A DNA stretch of 15,310 bases from CAZDQL01 sp964507325 (GCA_964507325.1 CAZDQL010000125.1:1-15310); one strand, 5' to 3'; counted from the first letter of the stretch, positions 1 through 7,654 are shown. A program made the numbers and translations. The notes: generated from the letters alone by a model not told the origin.

Positions 1-261
1 ACCTTCATCGACGCCCATGTAGGGCGTCCAGCCGGTGCCGTAGTAGCCGGAGGCGATGTCGGCGTGGAAGATGATGTCGGGGCCGAGGTTGGCCTGCGCG
101 CCAGCGCGGGTCCAGGTCCCGGTGTCGTAGTGATAGATACCAGCGTCCTTGACGGGGGACGTGATTTTGACGGGCTGCACGGTCTGCTGGGCCGAGGCCC
201 CGGCGCAGAGCGTGCAGGCCAGGAGGCCCGCTGCGAGGGCGGGAGTGGGTCGAAGGTGCAT
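1..261 (-). CDS. Secreted protein of unknown family, N-terminal 87 residues
   Basis: The reading frame starts at the ATG whose complement is 259-261 and stays open to the left edge, so only the first 87 codons are present. Residues 1-24 form a clear Sec signal peptide: a short basic start (MHLRP), a hydrophobic Ala/Leu/Cys core, and a cleavage site after ASA, just before QQ. The mature part begins QQTVQPVKITSPVKDAG and contains a Tyr/Trp/Gly-rich stretch (SGYYGTGWTPYMG), which suggests a beta-rich extracellular protein. An AGAAGG ribosome-binding site lies about eight bases upstream of the ATG and supports the start. The gene diverges from the lipoprotein gene at 422 across a 160-base gap. 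I do not recognise the family. The N-terminus is confident, and the function is unknown. Confidence 0.8.
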   Translation of the reverse strand, partial: MHLRPTPALAAGLLACTLCAGASAQQTVQPVKITSPVKDAGIYHYDTGTWTRAGAQANLGPDIIFHADIASGYYGTGWTPYMGVDEG

Positions 262-421
262 CAAGGGTCCTTCTGAAGGGGTTGGAAGGTCGTCGGAACG
301 GAGTTCCAAGGGGGGAACGCGAACGGGCCCGACGGCCCTTAGCCGATTGGCGATTCTCATGGCTGGGGCGGCCACGGCCACCTCCCGGGCCCCTCCTGGT
401 ACGATCGACTCGGAGGAAGTC
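262..421. other. Divergent intergenic region with two ribosome-binding sites
   Basis: This 160-base gap lies between two divergently transcribed genes and must hold both promoters. Only the translation signals are clear: AGAAGG for the minus-strand gene near 270 and GGAGGAAG for the plus-strand gene at 412-419. A TACGAT hexamer at 400-405 could be a -10 box for the plus strand, but no matching -35 box stands 16-18 bases upstream. I see no convincing operator or hairpin. Confidence 0.4.
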
Positions 422-1771
422 ATGGGAGTCCGACCGCTGCTACTCGCCGTCGCTGTGCTCGCCTGTTCTGCTCCCGCCACGACCCTGGAGCCGGCCTGGC
501 GGCGCCCAGCGGAAGAACCGCGGCAGCAGGACGACGAGCCCTGGTGGGAGGAAGTCCAGAGCACGACGGAACTCCTCGAGATGGTCGCGAGTTGGAGCGA
601 CGATGAGCTCGTTCGGAGGTTCGAGGAGGCCGGCGGGCTGGGCGACTACTTCAGAGAATGGAGTGCGCACGACGCCTGTCTGCTGGAGATGGTCCGACGT
701 GGTGGCGAGAACTGGGACCCCTACCTCCACGGCGTACTCGCTGAGCGCAGGAGAACTACCGACGAATGGGATTGCCCCGCGGACCTCGAGGTTCTGACGG
801 CCCTCCGCAGACTCGCGGGCAAGCCCGATCCTCTGAAGGTGTGCATCGAGAACGAGGAGTCCCTGGATGCCGTCTTTCCCGAGCTCCCGGTCTTCAGGGT
901 GAGACTGCGGAACGTGGATGAGGGCCTCGAGTCGTTTTGGATCACCGATGGGGGCAACTACCGCTCCGGCCGGCTCGGCCGCTGGCGTGTGGAGCTGCGC
1001 GACGAGCGGGGGCACTCCCTCGATGTCCGCGACGATTGGGACTGCTGGGCTCTGATGCTTGGAGGAATGTGCAGTACGTGCCAGCTGGGCCCCGGGGACT
1101 ATTGGGGGGCGCGGGACGTCTCCGCCATGCTGAAGGACCCCGAGGAGCGAGAGGAGCCCCATCCCGTCGGGCTACCGCTGAGCTGCTACGCGGTTCCCCC
1201 GAGACCTGGAACGTGCACTGCCGTCGTGCAGTACCACGACAAGAGGCTCATCGCCGCGAGCAAGGACGTGCGGTCCATGATCCTCTTCAGCTCGGACGAG
1301 GTGAGCTTCACCTGGAGGCCCCGTGAAATCCACCTCGGCGCGGAGGATCGCACCGTTCTCGAGGGGCTGCTGGTCGACCTGTACGCGGAGGCGCCGGTCC
1401 TTGTTTGGCGCTATCCCTTCCACGAGGGGATGGAATTCACGGCAGAGCCGAGCTCCCCTGCTGCTGCGATCTTCCGCTACGGCTGGAAGGCGTTGCCCGT
1501 CTTGCTGGACGCTCTCGAGACCGACGAGGATTTGCACCACAGGGCCTGGGTACTGGCGATGCTCCACAACCTGACGGGCCTGCATGGCCCGTCTTGGGGG
1601 AGTTCTGCTTTCGGTGGGTTCAAGTTCGTGAGCCCTGCCGCCGCCGGCGGGCGGGCGCATCCGTACGGACCTGGCGGTGGGATGTCCCGCGCTGAACCGA
1701 CTCGCGCGGCTCAAGGCCGACTGGTTTCGACCTGGCTGGCGTACCGCTCACTCGTGAAGGTGGTGGAATGA
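422..1771 (+). CDS. Cys-rich lipoprotein of unknown function
   Basis: The product has 449 residues. The open frame extends upstream to 149, but ATG 422 is chosen because GGAGGAAG sits directly in front and a lipoprotein signal follows (MGVRPLLLAVAVLAC, lipobox VLAC, lipidated Cys15). Residues 40-135 are acidic and helical, with several Trp. Residues about 155-300 look like a beta-sandwich (FRVRLRN, WRVELRD, SDEVSFTW) with paired cysteines at 208, 217, 220, 255 and 265 that could form disulfides outside the cytoplasm. Residues about 345-385 (GWKALPVLLDALETDED, HHRAWVLAMLHNLTG) resemble one or two HEAT-like helices. The stop overlaps the next gene's start (ATGA), so the two are probably translated together. 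I do not recognise the family. Confidence 0.8.
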   Translation: MGVRPLLLAVAVLACSAPATTLEPAWRRPAEEPRQQDDEPWWEEVQSTTELLEMVASWSDDELVRRFEEAGGLGDYFREWSAHDACLLEMVRRGGENWDPYLHGVLAERRRTTDEWDCPADLEVLTALRRLAGKPDPLKVCIENEESLDAVFPELPVFRVRLRNVDEGLESFWITDGGNYRSGRLGRWRVELRDERGHSLDVRDDWDCWALMLGGMCSTCQLGPGDYWGARDVSAMLKDPEEREEPHPVGLPLSCYAVPPRPGTCTAVVQYHDKRLIAASKDVRSMILFSSDEVSFTWRPREIHLGAEDRTVLEGLLVDLYAEAPVLVWRYPFHEGMEFTAEPSSPAAAIFRYGWKALPVLLDALETDEDLHHRAWVLAMLHNLTGLHGPSWGSSAFGGFKFVSPAAAGGRAHPYGPGGGMSRAEPTRAAQGRLVSTWLAYRSLVKVVE

Positions 1772-2472
1772 ACCCGGACTTCGATACGGAGGACAGCATG
1801 GAGCTCGAGCCAACGACGGACGACGAAGACCTGGAGCCCCCCGCGACGCTCGCCGCTGTCAACCCCGAGACGGAGCAGCGCGACCAACAGATGCTGCGCA
1901 GCATGCTGCGCGCGCGGGAGTTCGTGGTTTGGCTCGGAATGACCTGGCTCCTGATCGGGATCGCGCTGCTCGTGGCCGGGCTCCTCCTCGAGTCGCAGGC
2001 ATCCGATTCCAGCTCGCCCCACGCGAGCACACGACCCTCGGAGGAGACGGCGCTGGCCGAAGACCGTGGGTCCATGATGACCCGAGCGGTGGGGGCGCTG
2101 TCTGAGGCGATCAGGGAGCCGTCGCTGGATGAACGCGTGTCTGGCGAGTGGTGGGTCGTGCGGGTCGGAGCCGTGGCGGTCATCGTCAGTGGACTGATCC
2201 TGCTCTGGGCCGTGACCGAGGTCTTCTTCTGCGCGAGGCACTTCGGTGGTCTCTCCTACGCCGCGGGCCACACGGCGCTCGTGATCCTGTTGACGCCGGT
2301 TCTGCTCCTCGGGCCGGTGTGGCTGCCGCTCCTGGTCGCGGACGACATCCGCACCGGTCGCGCGGCGCGGGTCCGCAGCCGGCCCACGCCGCGCAAGCTC
2401 GACTTCCTGGCGGTCGGCCTCGTCGTCGCGGGTGTCGCTGCCGGGATCTGGTACTTCGCGCTGCAGGTGTAG
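1768..2472 (+). CDS. Four-helix membrane protein of unknown function
   Basis: The product has 234 residues. A very acidic N-terminal tail (residues 1-40, many Asp/Glu) is followed by four predicted transmembrane segments at about 52-75, 129-150, 166-190 and 211-232. A polar loop at 76-126 separates the first two helices, and a basic loop (RTGRAARVRSRPTPRK) lies before the last. Under the positive-inside rule the basic loop and the N-terminal tail are cytoplasmic. The start codon overlaps the stop of the lipoprotein gene by ATGA, which implies translational coupling and perhaps a physical partnership. No catalytic motif is visible, and I do not recognise the family. Confidence 0.8.
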   Translation: MNPDFDTEDSMELEPTTDDEDLEPPATLAAVNPETEQRDQQMLRSMLRAREFVVWLGMTWLLIGIALLVAGLLLESQASDSSSPHASTRPSEETALAEDRGSMMTRAVGALSEAIREPSLDERVSGEWWVVRVGAVAVIVSGLILLWAVTEVFFCARHFGGLSYAAGHTALVILLTPVLLLGPVWLPLLVADDIRTGRAARVRSRPTPRKLDFLAVGLVVAGVAAGIWYFALQV

Positions 2473-2564
2473 GCGAACCGCGGCGGCGACGACCGTCTAC
2501 CCGATCCCTCGCAGTTCGGGCCCACGCCCAAGCGCTGGACCTGCCTGCGGCGCGCTTTTCTCCC

Positions 2565-2593
2565 TTGACAGCCCTGGCGCGCCGTCGGGATCG
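2565..2593 (+). promoter_or_regulatory. Possible -35 element upstream of the galactosidase gene
   Basis: A perfect TTGACA hexamer lies at 2565-2570 in the 202-base gap before the galactosidase gene. The bases 17-19 positions downstream (GGATCG, GATCGA or ATCGAT) are poor matches to a -10 box, so this is weak. The rest of the gap holds nothing I can name except the AAGGAG ribosome-binding site at 2663-2668. Confidence 0.25.
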
Positions 2594-2674
2594 ATCTGAA
2601 GATGCTGCCCAGCATTCGCGACCGTCACTGCCATCGATGGGCGGCGTCACCGGCGCGCGCTGAAGGAGCCCCCC

Positions 2675-4639
2675 ATGCTGCGATTCTCCGCTCTCTCACT
2701 GTCTTGCGCCCTCTCCCTCGCTTCGATCGCCGCTGCGCAGGAGCGCATCCCGCTCAGCTCGCTCGACCTGAGCCTCCTGCGCCAAGGTTGGGGAGAGCCA
2801 CAGATCGACAAGTCGATCGAAGGCAAGCCGCTCACCATCGGCGGGCGCATCTTCGAACGCGGTGTCGGGTCCCACGCCGCCAGCGTGCTGTATCTGGAGC
2901 TCGACGGTGGGACCGAGCGCTTCAGCGCCTGGATCGGGGTCGACGACGAGACGCAGGGGAGGGGAAGCCTCGTCTACAAGGTCTACGGCGACGGGGAGCT
3001 GCTCTTCGACAGCGGCACCCTGCGCGGCGGCGAACCGGCGCGAGAGCTCGACGTCGACCTGCGTGGCGTGCAGCGTGCCATGCTGGTGACCGACGGGGCG
3101 GGGGATGGGATCGACTACGACCACGCCAACTGGGCGGAGGCGGTCTTCCACGTCACCGGGGCGAAGCCGCGCGCCGTCGGACCGCCGGTGGAGGAGAAGG
3201 TGATCCTCACGCCCCCGCCGCGCCCGGCGCCGAGGATCAACGGGCCGGGGGTCTGGGGAGTACGACCCGGACGACCGGTGCTCTACCGCATCCCCTGTAC
3301 CGGCGAGCGGCCGATCGCCTTCGCCGCAGAGGGCCTGCCCGACTCGCTCGTCATCGATCCTGCGCGCGGGACCCTCGCCGGGAGTGCACCCGGGCAGGCC
3401 GGGACGGTCGAGATCCTCCTGAGCGCGCAGAACCGACACGGTCGTCACCAGAAGCGCTTCGAGCTGCGCGTCGGCGAAGAGCTCGCACTGACTCCGCCGA
3501 TGGGCTGGAACAGCTGGTACATCCACTACGACCGGGTGACCGACGCCGACATGCGCGCGGCGGCCGACGCGATGGTCGCGAGCGGGATGGCGGACTTCGG
3601 CTACCGCTACGTCAACATCGACGACTGCTGGATGAAGAAGAGGGGGGAGGAGCCCTACCGCGACGAGGGCGGTGCCGTTCTCTGCAACGCCAAGTTCCCC
3701 GACATGCTGGGCTTGACCGACTACATCCACTCGCAGGGGTTGCTCGCCGGGCTCTACACCTCACCGGGACCGTGGACCTGCGCGGGGTACGTCGGTGCCT
3801 ACGGGCACGAGCGGGAGGACGCAGCCAAGTTCGGCGAGTGGGGTTACGACTTCCTCAAGTACGACTGGTGCTCCTACGGCGGCGTGGCGCAAGGGGAGGG
3901 CGTCGACCGCCTGCAACGCCCCTACCGGAAGATCAGCGCCATCCTCGGTGAGCTGGAGCGCGACCTCGTGCTGAACCTCTGCCAGTACGGGATGGGTGAG
4001 GTGTGGGAGTGGGGGGGCGAGGTCGGCGGGCACTGCTGGCGTACCACCGGAGACCTGGGGCTGGCGCGCGGCGGCTTGCTGCCCGGCTTCTACTCGATCG
4101 GGCTCTCCAACGCACGGCACTTCGAGCACGCCGGGCCGGGGCGCTGGAACGACCCCGACTACCTCTTGATCGGCTGGGTGGGCAGCGCGCACCGCATGGG
4201 GGAGGGGGAACCGACGAGTCTCACCGGCAACGAGCAGTACAGCTACATGTCGATGTGGTCGCTGATGGCTGCCCCGCTGATCTTCTCCGGCGACATGACC
4301 AAGCTCGATCCCTTCACCCTGAACGTGCTCTGCAACCACGAGGTGATCGAGGTGAACCAGGACTCGCTCGGGCAGCAGGCGCGGATCGTCCGGCAGGATC
4401 AGGAGACGCTGATCCTGGCCAAGGAGCTGAGCGACGGCTCCCTGGCCGTGGGCTTCTTCAACCTGGCCGAGGTCGAGCGGAAGGTGAGCTTGCCCAGGGA
4501 GGAGCTGGGTCTCGGAACGGAGCTGAGGATGCGCGACCTCTGGAGGCAAGAGGAACTCGCGGTGGGGGAGGGCGCGATCGAGTTCGCCCTTGCCCGTCAC
4601 GGAGTGAGAATGGTCCGTCTCTGGAGGACTGGTTCGTGA
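2675..4639 (+). CDS. Secreted GH27 alpha-galactosidase with NPCBM domain
   Basis: The product has 654 residues and probably removes terminal alpha-galactose (or a related alpha-sugar) from glycans outside the cytoplasm. The signal peptide spans 1-21 (cut after AAA). An NPCBM-type carbohydrate-binding domain covers about 26-161 (FERGVGSHAASVLYLELDG, FSAWIGVDDE). A putative Ig-like linker of the He_PIG kind follows at about 190-268 (LPDSLVIDPARGTLAGSAPG). The GH27 barrel starts at about 273 with TPPMGWNSW, followed by NIDDCW at 314-319. The expected nucleophile is Asp397 in KYDWC and the acid/base is Asp460 in WRTTGD; WNDPDYLLIG is also typical. A small beta domain ends the protein. The AAGGAG site 6 bases before ATG fixes the start. 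GH27 also includes alpha-N-acetylgalactosaminidases and beta-L-arabinopyranosidases, so the exact sugar is not certain. Confidence 0.93.
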   Translation: MLRFSALSLSCALSLASIAAAQERIPLSSLDLSLLRQGWGEPQIDKSIEGKPLTIGGRIFERGVGSHAASVLYLELDGGTERFSAWIGVDDETQGRGSLVYKVYGDGELLFDSGTLRGGEPARELDVDLRGVQRAMLVTDGAGDGIDYDHANWAEAVFHVTGAKPRAVGPPVEEKVILTPPPRPAPRINGPGVWGVRPGRPVLYRIPCTGERPIAFAAEGLPDSLVIDPARGTLAGSAPGQAGTVEILLSAQNRHGRHQKRFELRVGEELALTPPMGWNSWYIHYDRVTDADMRAAADAMVASGMADFGYRYVNIDDCWMKKRGEEPYRDEGGAVLCNAKFPDMLGLTDYIHSQGLLAGLYTSPGPWTCAGYVGAYGHEREDAAKFGEWGYDFLKYDWCSYGGVAQGEGVDRLQRPYRKISAILGELERDLVLNLCQYGMGEVWEWGGEVGGHCWRTTGDLGLARGGLLPGFYSIGLSNARHFEHAGPGRWNDPDYLLIGWVGSAHRMGEGEPTSLTGNEQYSYMSMWSLMAAPLIFSGDMTKLDPFTLNVLCNHEVIEVNQDSLGQQARIVRQDQETLILAKELSDGSLAVGFFNLAEVERKVSLPREELGLGTELRMRDLWRQEELAVGEGAIEFALARHGVRMVRLWRTGS

Positions 4640-4641
4640 GC

Positions 4642-4657
4642 CGGGCCGCCCGGCCCG
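4642..4657 (+). terminator. Short GC hairpin after the galactosidase stop
   Basis: CGGGCC (4642-4647) pairs perfectly with GGCCCG (4652-4657) around a 4-base loop, two bases after the stop codon. No T-run follows, so it is not a canonical intrinsic terminator. It may mark the mRNA 3' end or be chance in GC-rich DNA. Confidence 0.3.
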
Positions 4658-4687
4658 ACCTCCGTCGCGATCCCCGCCAGGTGTAGG

Positions 4688-5365
4688 ATGGGCGCCGGTA
4701 TGGAACTCCACCCCTCCACCGAGATCGAGTGTCACATCGAGCTCCCGGAGTGGCGTCTGAACGTCACGCACCTCCTGCGTCGGAGTGAGCGCGACCTGGG
4801 GAACGTGATGGAAACCGCCCTGGGCGGCGCTCTGGCCCACTTGCGCGCGTGCGCGCCGGGCGGAGACCTGTCGCGCGCCGACGTCACGGGAGAGATCCGG
4901 GCCGCCCTCGAGGAACGCGCTCCCGGACTCGCGCTGCCCCCCCTCGTCTCGGAGCTCTGCATGCGTCGCGTGCTGCGAGACCCCGGCTCGATGGACGGTC
5001 CCCTGGCTTGGCAGTTCCTCCACCTCCTGACCCTGAAGTCACAAGCCCCCTGGGCGGTCGTCGACAGCTCGGCGGTGCGTGGGGACCTACGCTACCGCCT
5101 CGGGCGCGAGGGGGAGCGCTGCGCGAGCAGCGACGGAGAGCTGGACTGCGAAGGGCTGGCGGTCCTCGCCGACGAGGAGGCGGTGCTCGCCACGCCCTGG
5201 GCGGAGACTCGGCCGGAGTCGCTGGCTGACTGTGAAGCGCCCATCTTCGTCTGCTTCCTGCCGGCCGACCTGTACCGGAAGGTCGGTCCTCGCAACCACA
5301 TGGGCCGTGCGATCTGGGTCACCTGGGCGTACGCCTTCCTGAAGCAGAGGACCTGCACCCACTAG
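4688..5365 (+). CDS. B3/B4 tRNA-synthetase-like domain protein
   Basis: The product has 225 residues, the usual size for stand-alone proteins annotated as related to the phenylalanyl-tRNA synthetase beta subunit. The second half has the B3/B4 pattern: a strand-rich stretch with AWQFLHLLTLKSQAPWAVVD at about 106-125, then VRGDLRYRLGREGE, then GLAVLADEEAVLATPW, then a hydrophobic IFVCFLPADLYRKV. In the synthetase this fold carries an editing site; free-standing relatives may act in aminoacyl-tRNA quality control or bind other ligands. The match rests on spacing and a few motifs, so it is tentative. The start is ATG 4688 or the in-frame ATG 4700 (MELHPSTEI); neither has a strong ribosome-binding site. 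The gap after the galactosidase gene is 48 bases. The stop TAG lies in a CTAG shared with the opposing operon. Confidence 0.55.
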   Translation: MGAGMELHPSTEIECHIELPEWRLNVTHLLRRSERDLGNVMETALGGALAHLRACAPGGDLSRADVTGEIRAALEERAPGLALPPLVSELCMRRVLRDPGSMDGPLAWQFLHLLTLKSQAPWAVVDSSAVRGDLRYRLGREGERCASSDGELDCEGLAVLADEEAVLATPWAETRPESLADCEAPIFVCFLPADLYRKVGPRNHMGRAIWVTWAYAFLKQRTCTH

Positions 5366-7128
5366 CCGGCACCGCTGGGGGGTGCGGGCAGGGGCACCGA
5401 CTTCGGCGGTTGGGGCAGCGTGATGCGCATGGTCGTCCCCTCGCCCTCGACCGTCTCCAGCTCCAGTTGGCCGCCGTGCTCGTCGACGGACTTCTGGATC
5501 ACGAGCATGCCGAGGCCCGTGCCTTTGGAGCCCTTCGTCGAGTACATGCCGCCCTGCAGCTTCGCCTGGGTCTCCGCGCTGATTCCCGAGCCGTCGTCGC
5601 TCACCGTGAAGACGACGGTGGAGTCCTCCCTGTCGACGCACACGCGAACGTGGCCATCGCGATCCGCCGGGATGGCCTCCATGGCGTTGCGGATCAGCTG
5701 GCCGAGGCACTGCTGGAAGGAGGTCGGGTCGAGCACCACCTGCTCCGCCTCCGGCTCGACGGCGACGGCCAGCTCGACGTTGCTCAGCTCGCCCAGCTTC
5801 TGCTCTTCGATCGCCTCTCGGATGAGGTCCCGCGCGGAGGCCTCCACCGGTCGCAACTCGCGCTCCCGCGAGAAGTCGAGCAGGTCGACGACCAGCCTGG
5901 AGATGATCTCGACGTTGCGCTGCACCATCTCCCAGCCCGAGTCCATCTTCCCCTGCTGCCCGTCGCGCTTGCCCTGCTCGAACACGTAGGCGCCGCCACG
6001 CAAGCCGTCCAGGATGTTCCTGATCGAGTGGCTGATGCCGGCGGCGGCCTGGCCAGTCGCGGCCAGGCGCTCGGAGCGAATCAGCGCCTCGCGCAGGTGT
6101 TTGAGCTCCCTCAGGTCCTGAAAGAAGAACACCCGCCCCAGGTGACGCCCGCGGTCGAAGAGGTTGATGCCGCTCATGAGCACCGACACCATCTCTCCGT
6201 TCGGCTTGCGGAGCTCGGACTCGATCAAGCGGAAGCCGCGCACTCGCCGGACCTCCTCGTAGGAGAGCGGCTGATCCAGCTCGCGCTCGAGTGAGGAGTC
6301 TATGAACTCGTGCCAATCCAGCTTGCCGATCACTTCCTTCCGGTCGATCCCGAGCATCTTCTCCGCGGCGAGGTTGAAGATCGTGATGTCCCCCTCGGCA
6401 TTCGTCGCGAGCACGCCGTTGTAGGAGTTGCGGATCAGGCGGTGCTGGAAGTCGCTCGAGCGCAGAAGGTCCTCCCGGGAGTCCTTCAGCGCGCCGGTCA
6501 TGTGCCGAAAGGCGTCCGTGAGCTGCTGGATCTCGTCGCCACGGTGCGCGCGGTAGACATCACAAGTCTGACAGGCGCGCAGCTTTTCCGGGAAGCGCGC
6601 AGCTCGGCCCTCGCACGGAGTGTCGTCGATGTACCAGCAGCGCTGCTCGTAGTTCTGGTAGGCCGCGCACTGGGTCTCCTTGCAGTTGTGGATCTCCCAG
6701 CAGTTGACCAGACGACCCGCGCGGACTGCGGGGTCGAGGTTGCCCATGGCCACCTGGTCGGCTGCGCGCGTCAATCTCTCCAACGGTCGAGTGAGCCGGC
6801 GCAGGAAGAAGCGTGCTCCGACGAGCAGGCTCAGGATCGCGACGCCCGCGGCTGTGGCCGTCAAGACCGTCACTTGGGTCTCGAGGCTTCCCAACGCATC
6901 GGCGACGGGCAGCGCGCCATCCTGCCCCCGTTCGGCGGTGAGGAGCTCCTCGATGCCCCGCTCGAGGGTCCGCCACTGCACGAAGACTGCCACCACGCCC
7001 ACGAGCGTCGCCACCGTGCCGAGCAGCAGGAGGAGCTTGCCCCGCAGCCGCAGCCCGTGGTACTGCCGGAATGGGCGCTCCCCGGTGGGGAGGGCTGTCA
7101 AGCCGTCACCGTTCCTCCCGTCCAACAT
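5362..7128 (-). CDS. Membrane sensor histidine kinase with Cys-Trp insert in HAMP
   Basis: The product has 588 residues. Transmembrane segments at about 31-51 and 86-108 enclose only a short outer loop. The first HAMP helix (about 109-131) is followed by a Cys-rich insert at 142-190 (C143-W144, C149, C154, C164-W165, C172, C186, C189), and then the second HAMP helix (about 197-215). A PAS domain covers about 227-345. The phosphoacceptor is His367 in ISHSIRNIL. The ATPase domain shows the N box with Asn481 (LIRNAMEAI), DDGSGI at 511-516 and GTGLGM at 536-541, so it looks catalytically complete. The ATG has only a weak AGGGGA 14 bases upstream; TTG at codon 10 is a possible alternative. The gene lies 118 bases after the response regulator, its probable partner. 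The insert resembles the two-CW domain, and the likely signal is redox or metal. Confidence 0.93.
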   Translation of the reverse strand: MLDGRNGDGLTALPTGERPFRQYHGLRLRGKLLLLLGTVATLVGVVAVFVQWRTLERGIEELLTAERGQDGALPVADALGSLETQVTVLTATAAGVAILSLLVGARFFLRRLTRPLERLTRAADQVAMGNLDPAVRAGRLVNCWEIHNCKETQCAAYQNYEQRCWYIDDTPCEGRAARFPEKLRACQTCDVYRAHRGDEIQQLTDAFRHMTGALKDSREDLLRSSDFQHRLIRNSYNGVLATNAEGDITIFNLAAEKMLGIDRKEVIGKLDWHEFIDSSLERELDQPLSYEEVRRVRGFRLIESELRKPNGEMVSVLMSGINLFDRGRHLGRVFFFQDLRELKHLREALIRSERLAATGQAAAGISHSIRNILDGLRGGAYVFEQGKRDGQQGKMDSGWEMVQRNVEIISRLVVDLLDFSRERELRPVEASARDLIREAIEEQKLGELSNVELAVAVEPEAEQVVLDPTSFQQCLGQLIRNAMEAIPADRDGHVRVCVDREDSTVVFTVSDDGSGISAETQAKLQGGMYSTKGSKGTGLGMLVIQKSVDEHGGQLELETVEGEGTTMRITLPQPPKSVPLPAPPSGAG

Positions 7129-7189
7129 GCTGCTTGGTTGTCCCCTGCCGCTGTCGAGCAGGGTGTGCTGCGTGAGGCAGGCAGATCGA

Positions 7190-7229
7190 GGGACCGCGCA
7201 GCGCCGCTGCTCGACCGTCGCGCGGTCCC
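7190..7229 (-). repeat. Perfect 10-bp inverted repeat between regulator and kinase genes
   Basis: GGGACCGCGC (7190-7199) is exactly complementary to GCGCGGTCCC (7220-7229), with 20 bases between. In the transcript of the minus-strand operon it would form a strong hairpin in the 118-base spacer before the kinase gene. There is no T-run, so it may tune kinase expression (attenuation or RNA processing) rather than end transcription. Part of its loop (CTGCTCGA, 7207-7214) can also pair with TCGAGCAG at 7154-7161. Confidence 0.5.
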
Positions 7230-7246
7230 CTGCGTCGGCGCGTGGA

Positions 7247-7654
7247 TCAAGCGGTCGTTTCGGGCTCTCCGGAGAGAACGCTCTCGATCACCTGCACCAA
7301 GCCCTCGGGATCGATCGGCTTCTCGACGAAGGCATCGGGCTTGCGGGCCTTCATTTGCTTGCTGATCTCGGCCCAGTCGATGTTCATCTGCTCCTTGATG
7401 CCACTCACCATGATGATCGGGAGGTCCTTGAGTGCGGCGTCCGCGCGCAGTCGGGCGAAGAGCTGGATGCCGGACCGGCCGGGCATCATCAGGTCCATCA
7501 GGACCACGTCGGGTCTCGACTCCCGGATCAAGTCCTCTCCACTGCTCGCCTCGTTGGCGCTGCGGACGACGAAGTCGTTCTCCTCGAGAATGGACGTCAG
7601 GAAGGCAACGATGTCGTCTTCGTCGTCGATGACTACCGCCGAACGCTGGGTCAT
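7247..7654 (-). CDS. Single-domain response regulator (CheY-like receiver)
   Basis: The product has 135 residues and is a receiver domain with no output domain. The acidic pocket is Asp10, Asp11 and Asp13 in VIDDEDD, the phosphoacceptor is Asp54 in VVLMDLMMPG, the switch Ser is Ser84 in IMVSG, and the conserved Lys is Lys112 in EKP, so all key residues are present. The segment between Ser84 and Lys112 (KEQMNIDWAEISKQ and on) is a few residues longer than in CheY and contains an extra helix-like stretch. The frame is open upstream to 8089, but ATG 7654 gives the correct receiver start and overlaps the stop of the iron-sulfur gene by ATGA. It probably acts by protein contact, perhaps on the redox complex, and receives phosphate from the downstream kinase. 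Confidence 0.93.
   Translation of the reverse strand: MTQRSAVVIDDEDDIVAFLTSILEENDFVVRSANEASSGEDLIRESRPDVVLMDLMMPGRSGIQLFARLRADAALKDLPIIMVSGIKEQMNIDWAEISKQMKARKPDAFVEKPIDPEGLVQVIESVLSGEPETTA

Noticed and set aside
149..421. N-terminal extension of the lipoprotein gene to 149
   Set aside because: The extension overlaps the divergent secreted gene and its promoter. ATG 422 has a strong GGAGGAAG site and is followed at once by a lipoprotein signal.
2602..3951. Long plus-strand frame over the galactosidase gene
   Set aside because: It overlaps the GH27 gene in another frame and is very Arg-rich with no domain.
5087..6316. Long minus-strand frame inside the kinase and B3/B4-like genes
   Set aside because: It is a different frame across two genes with clear domains and reads as Arg/Gly/Ala-rich sequence typical of GC-rich shadow frames.
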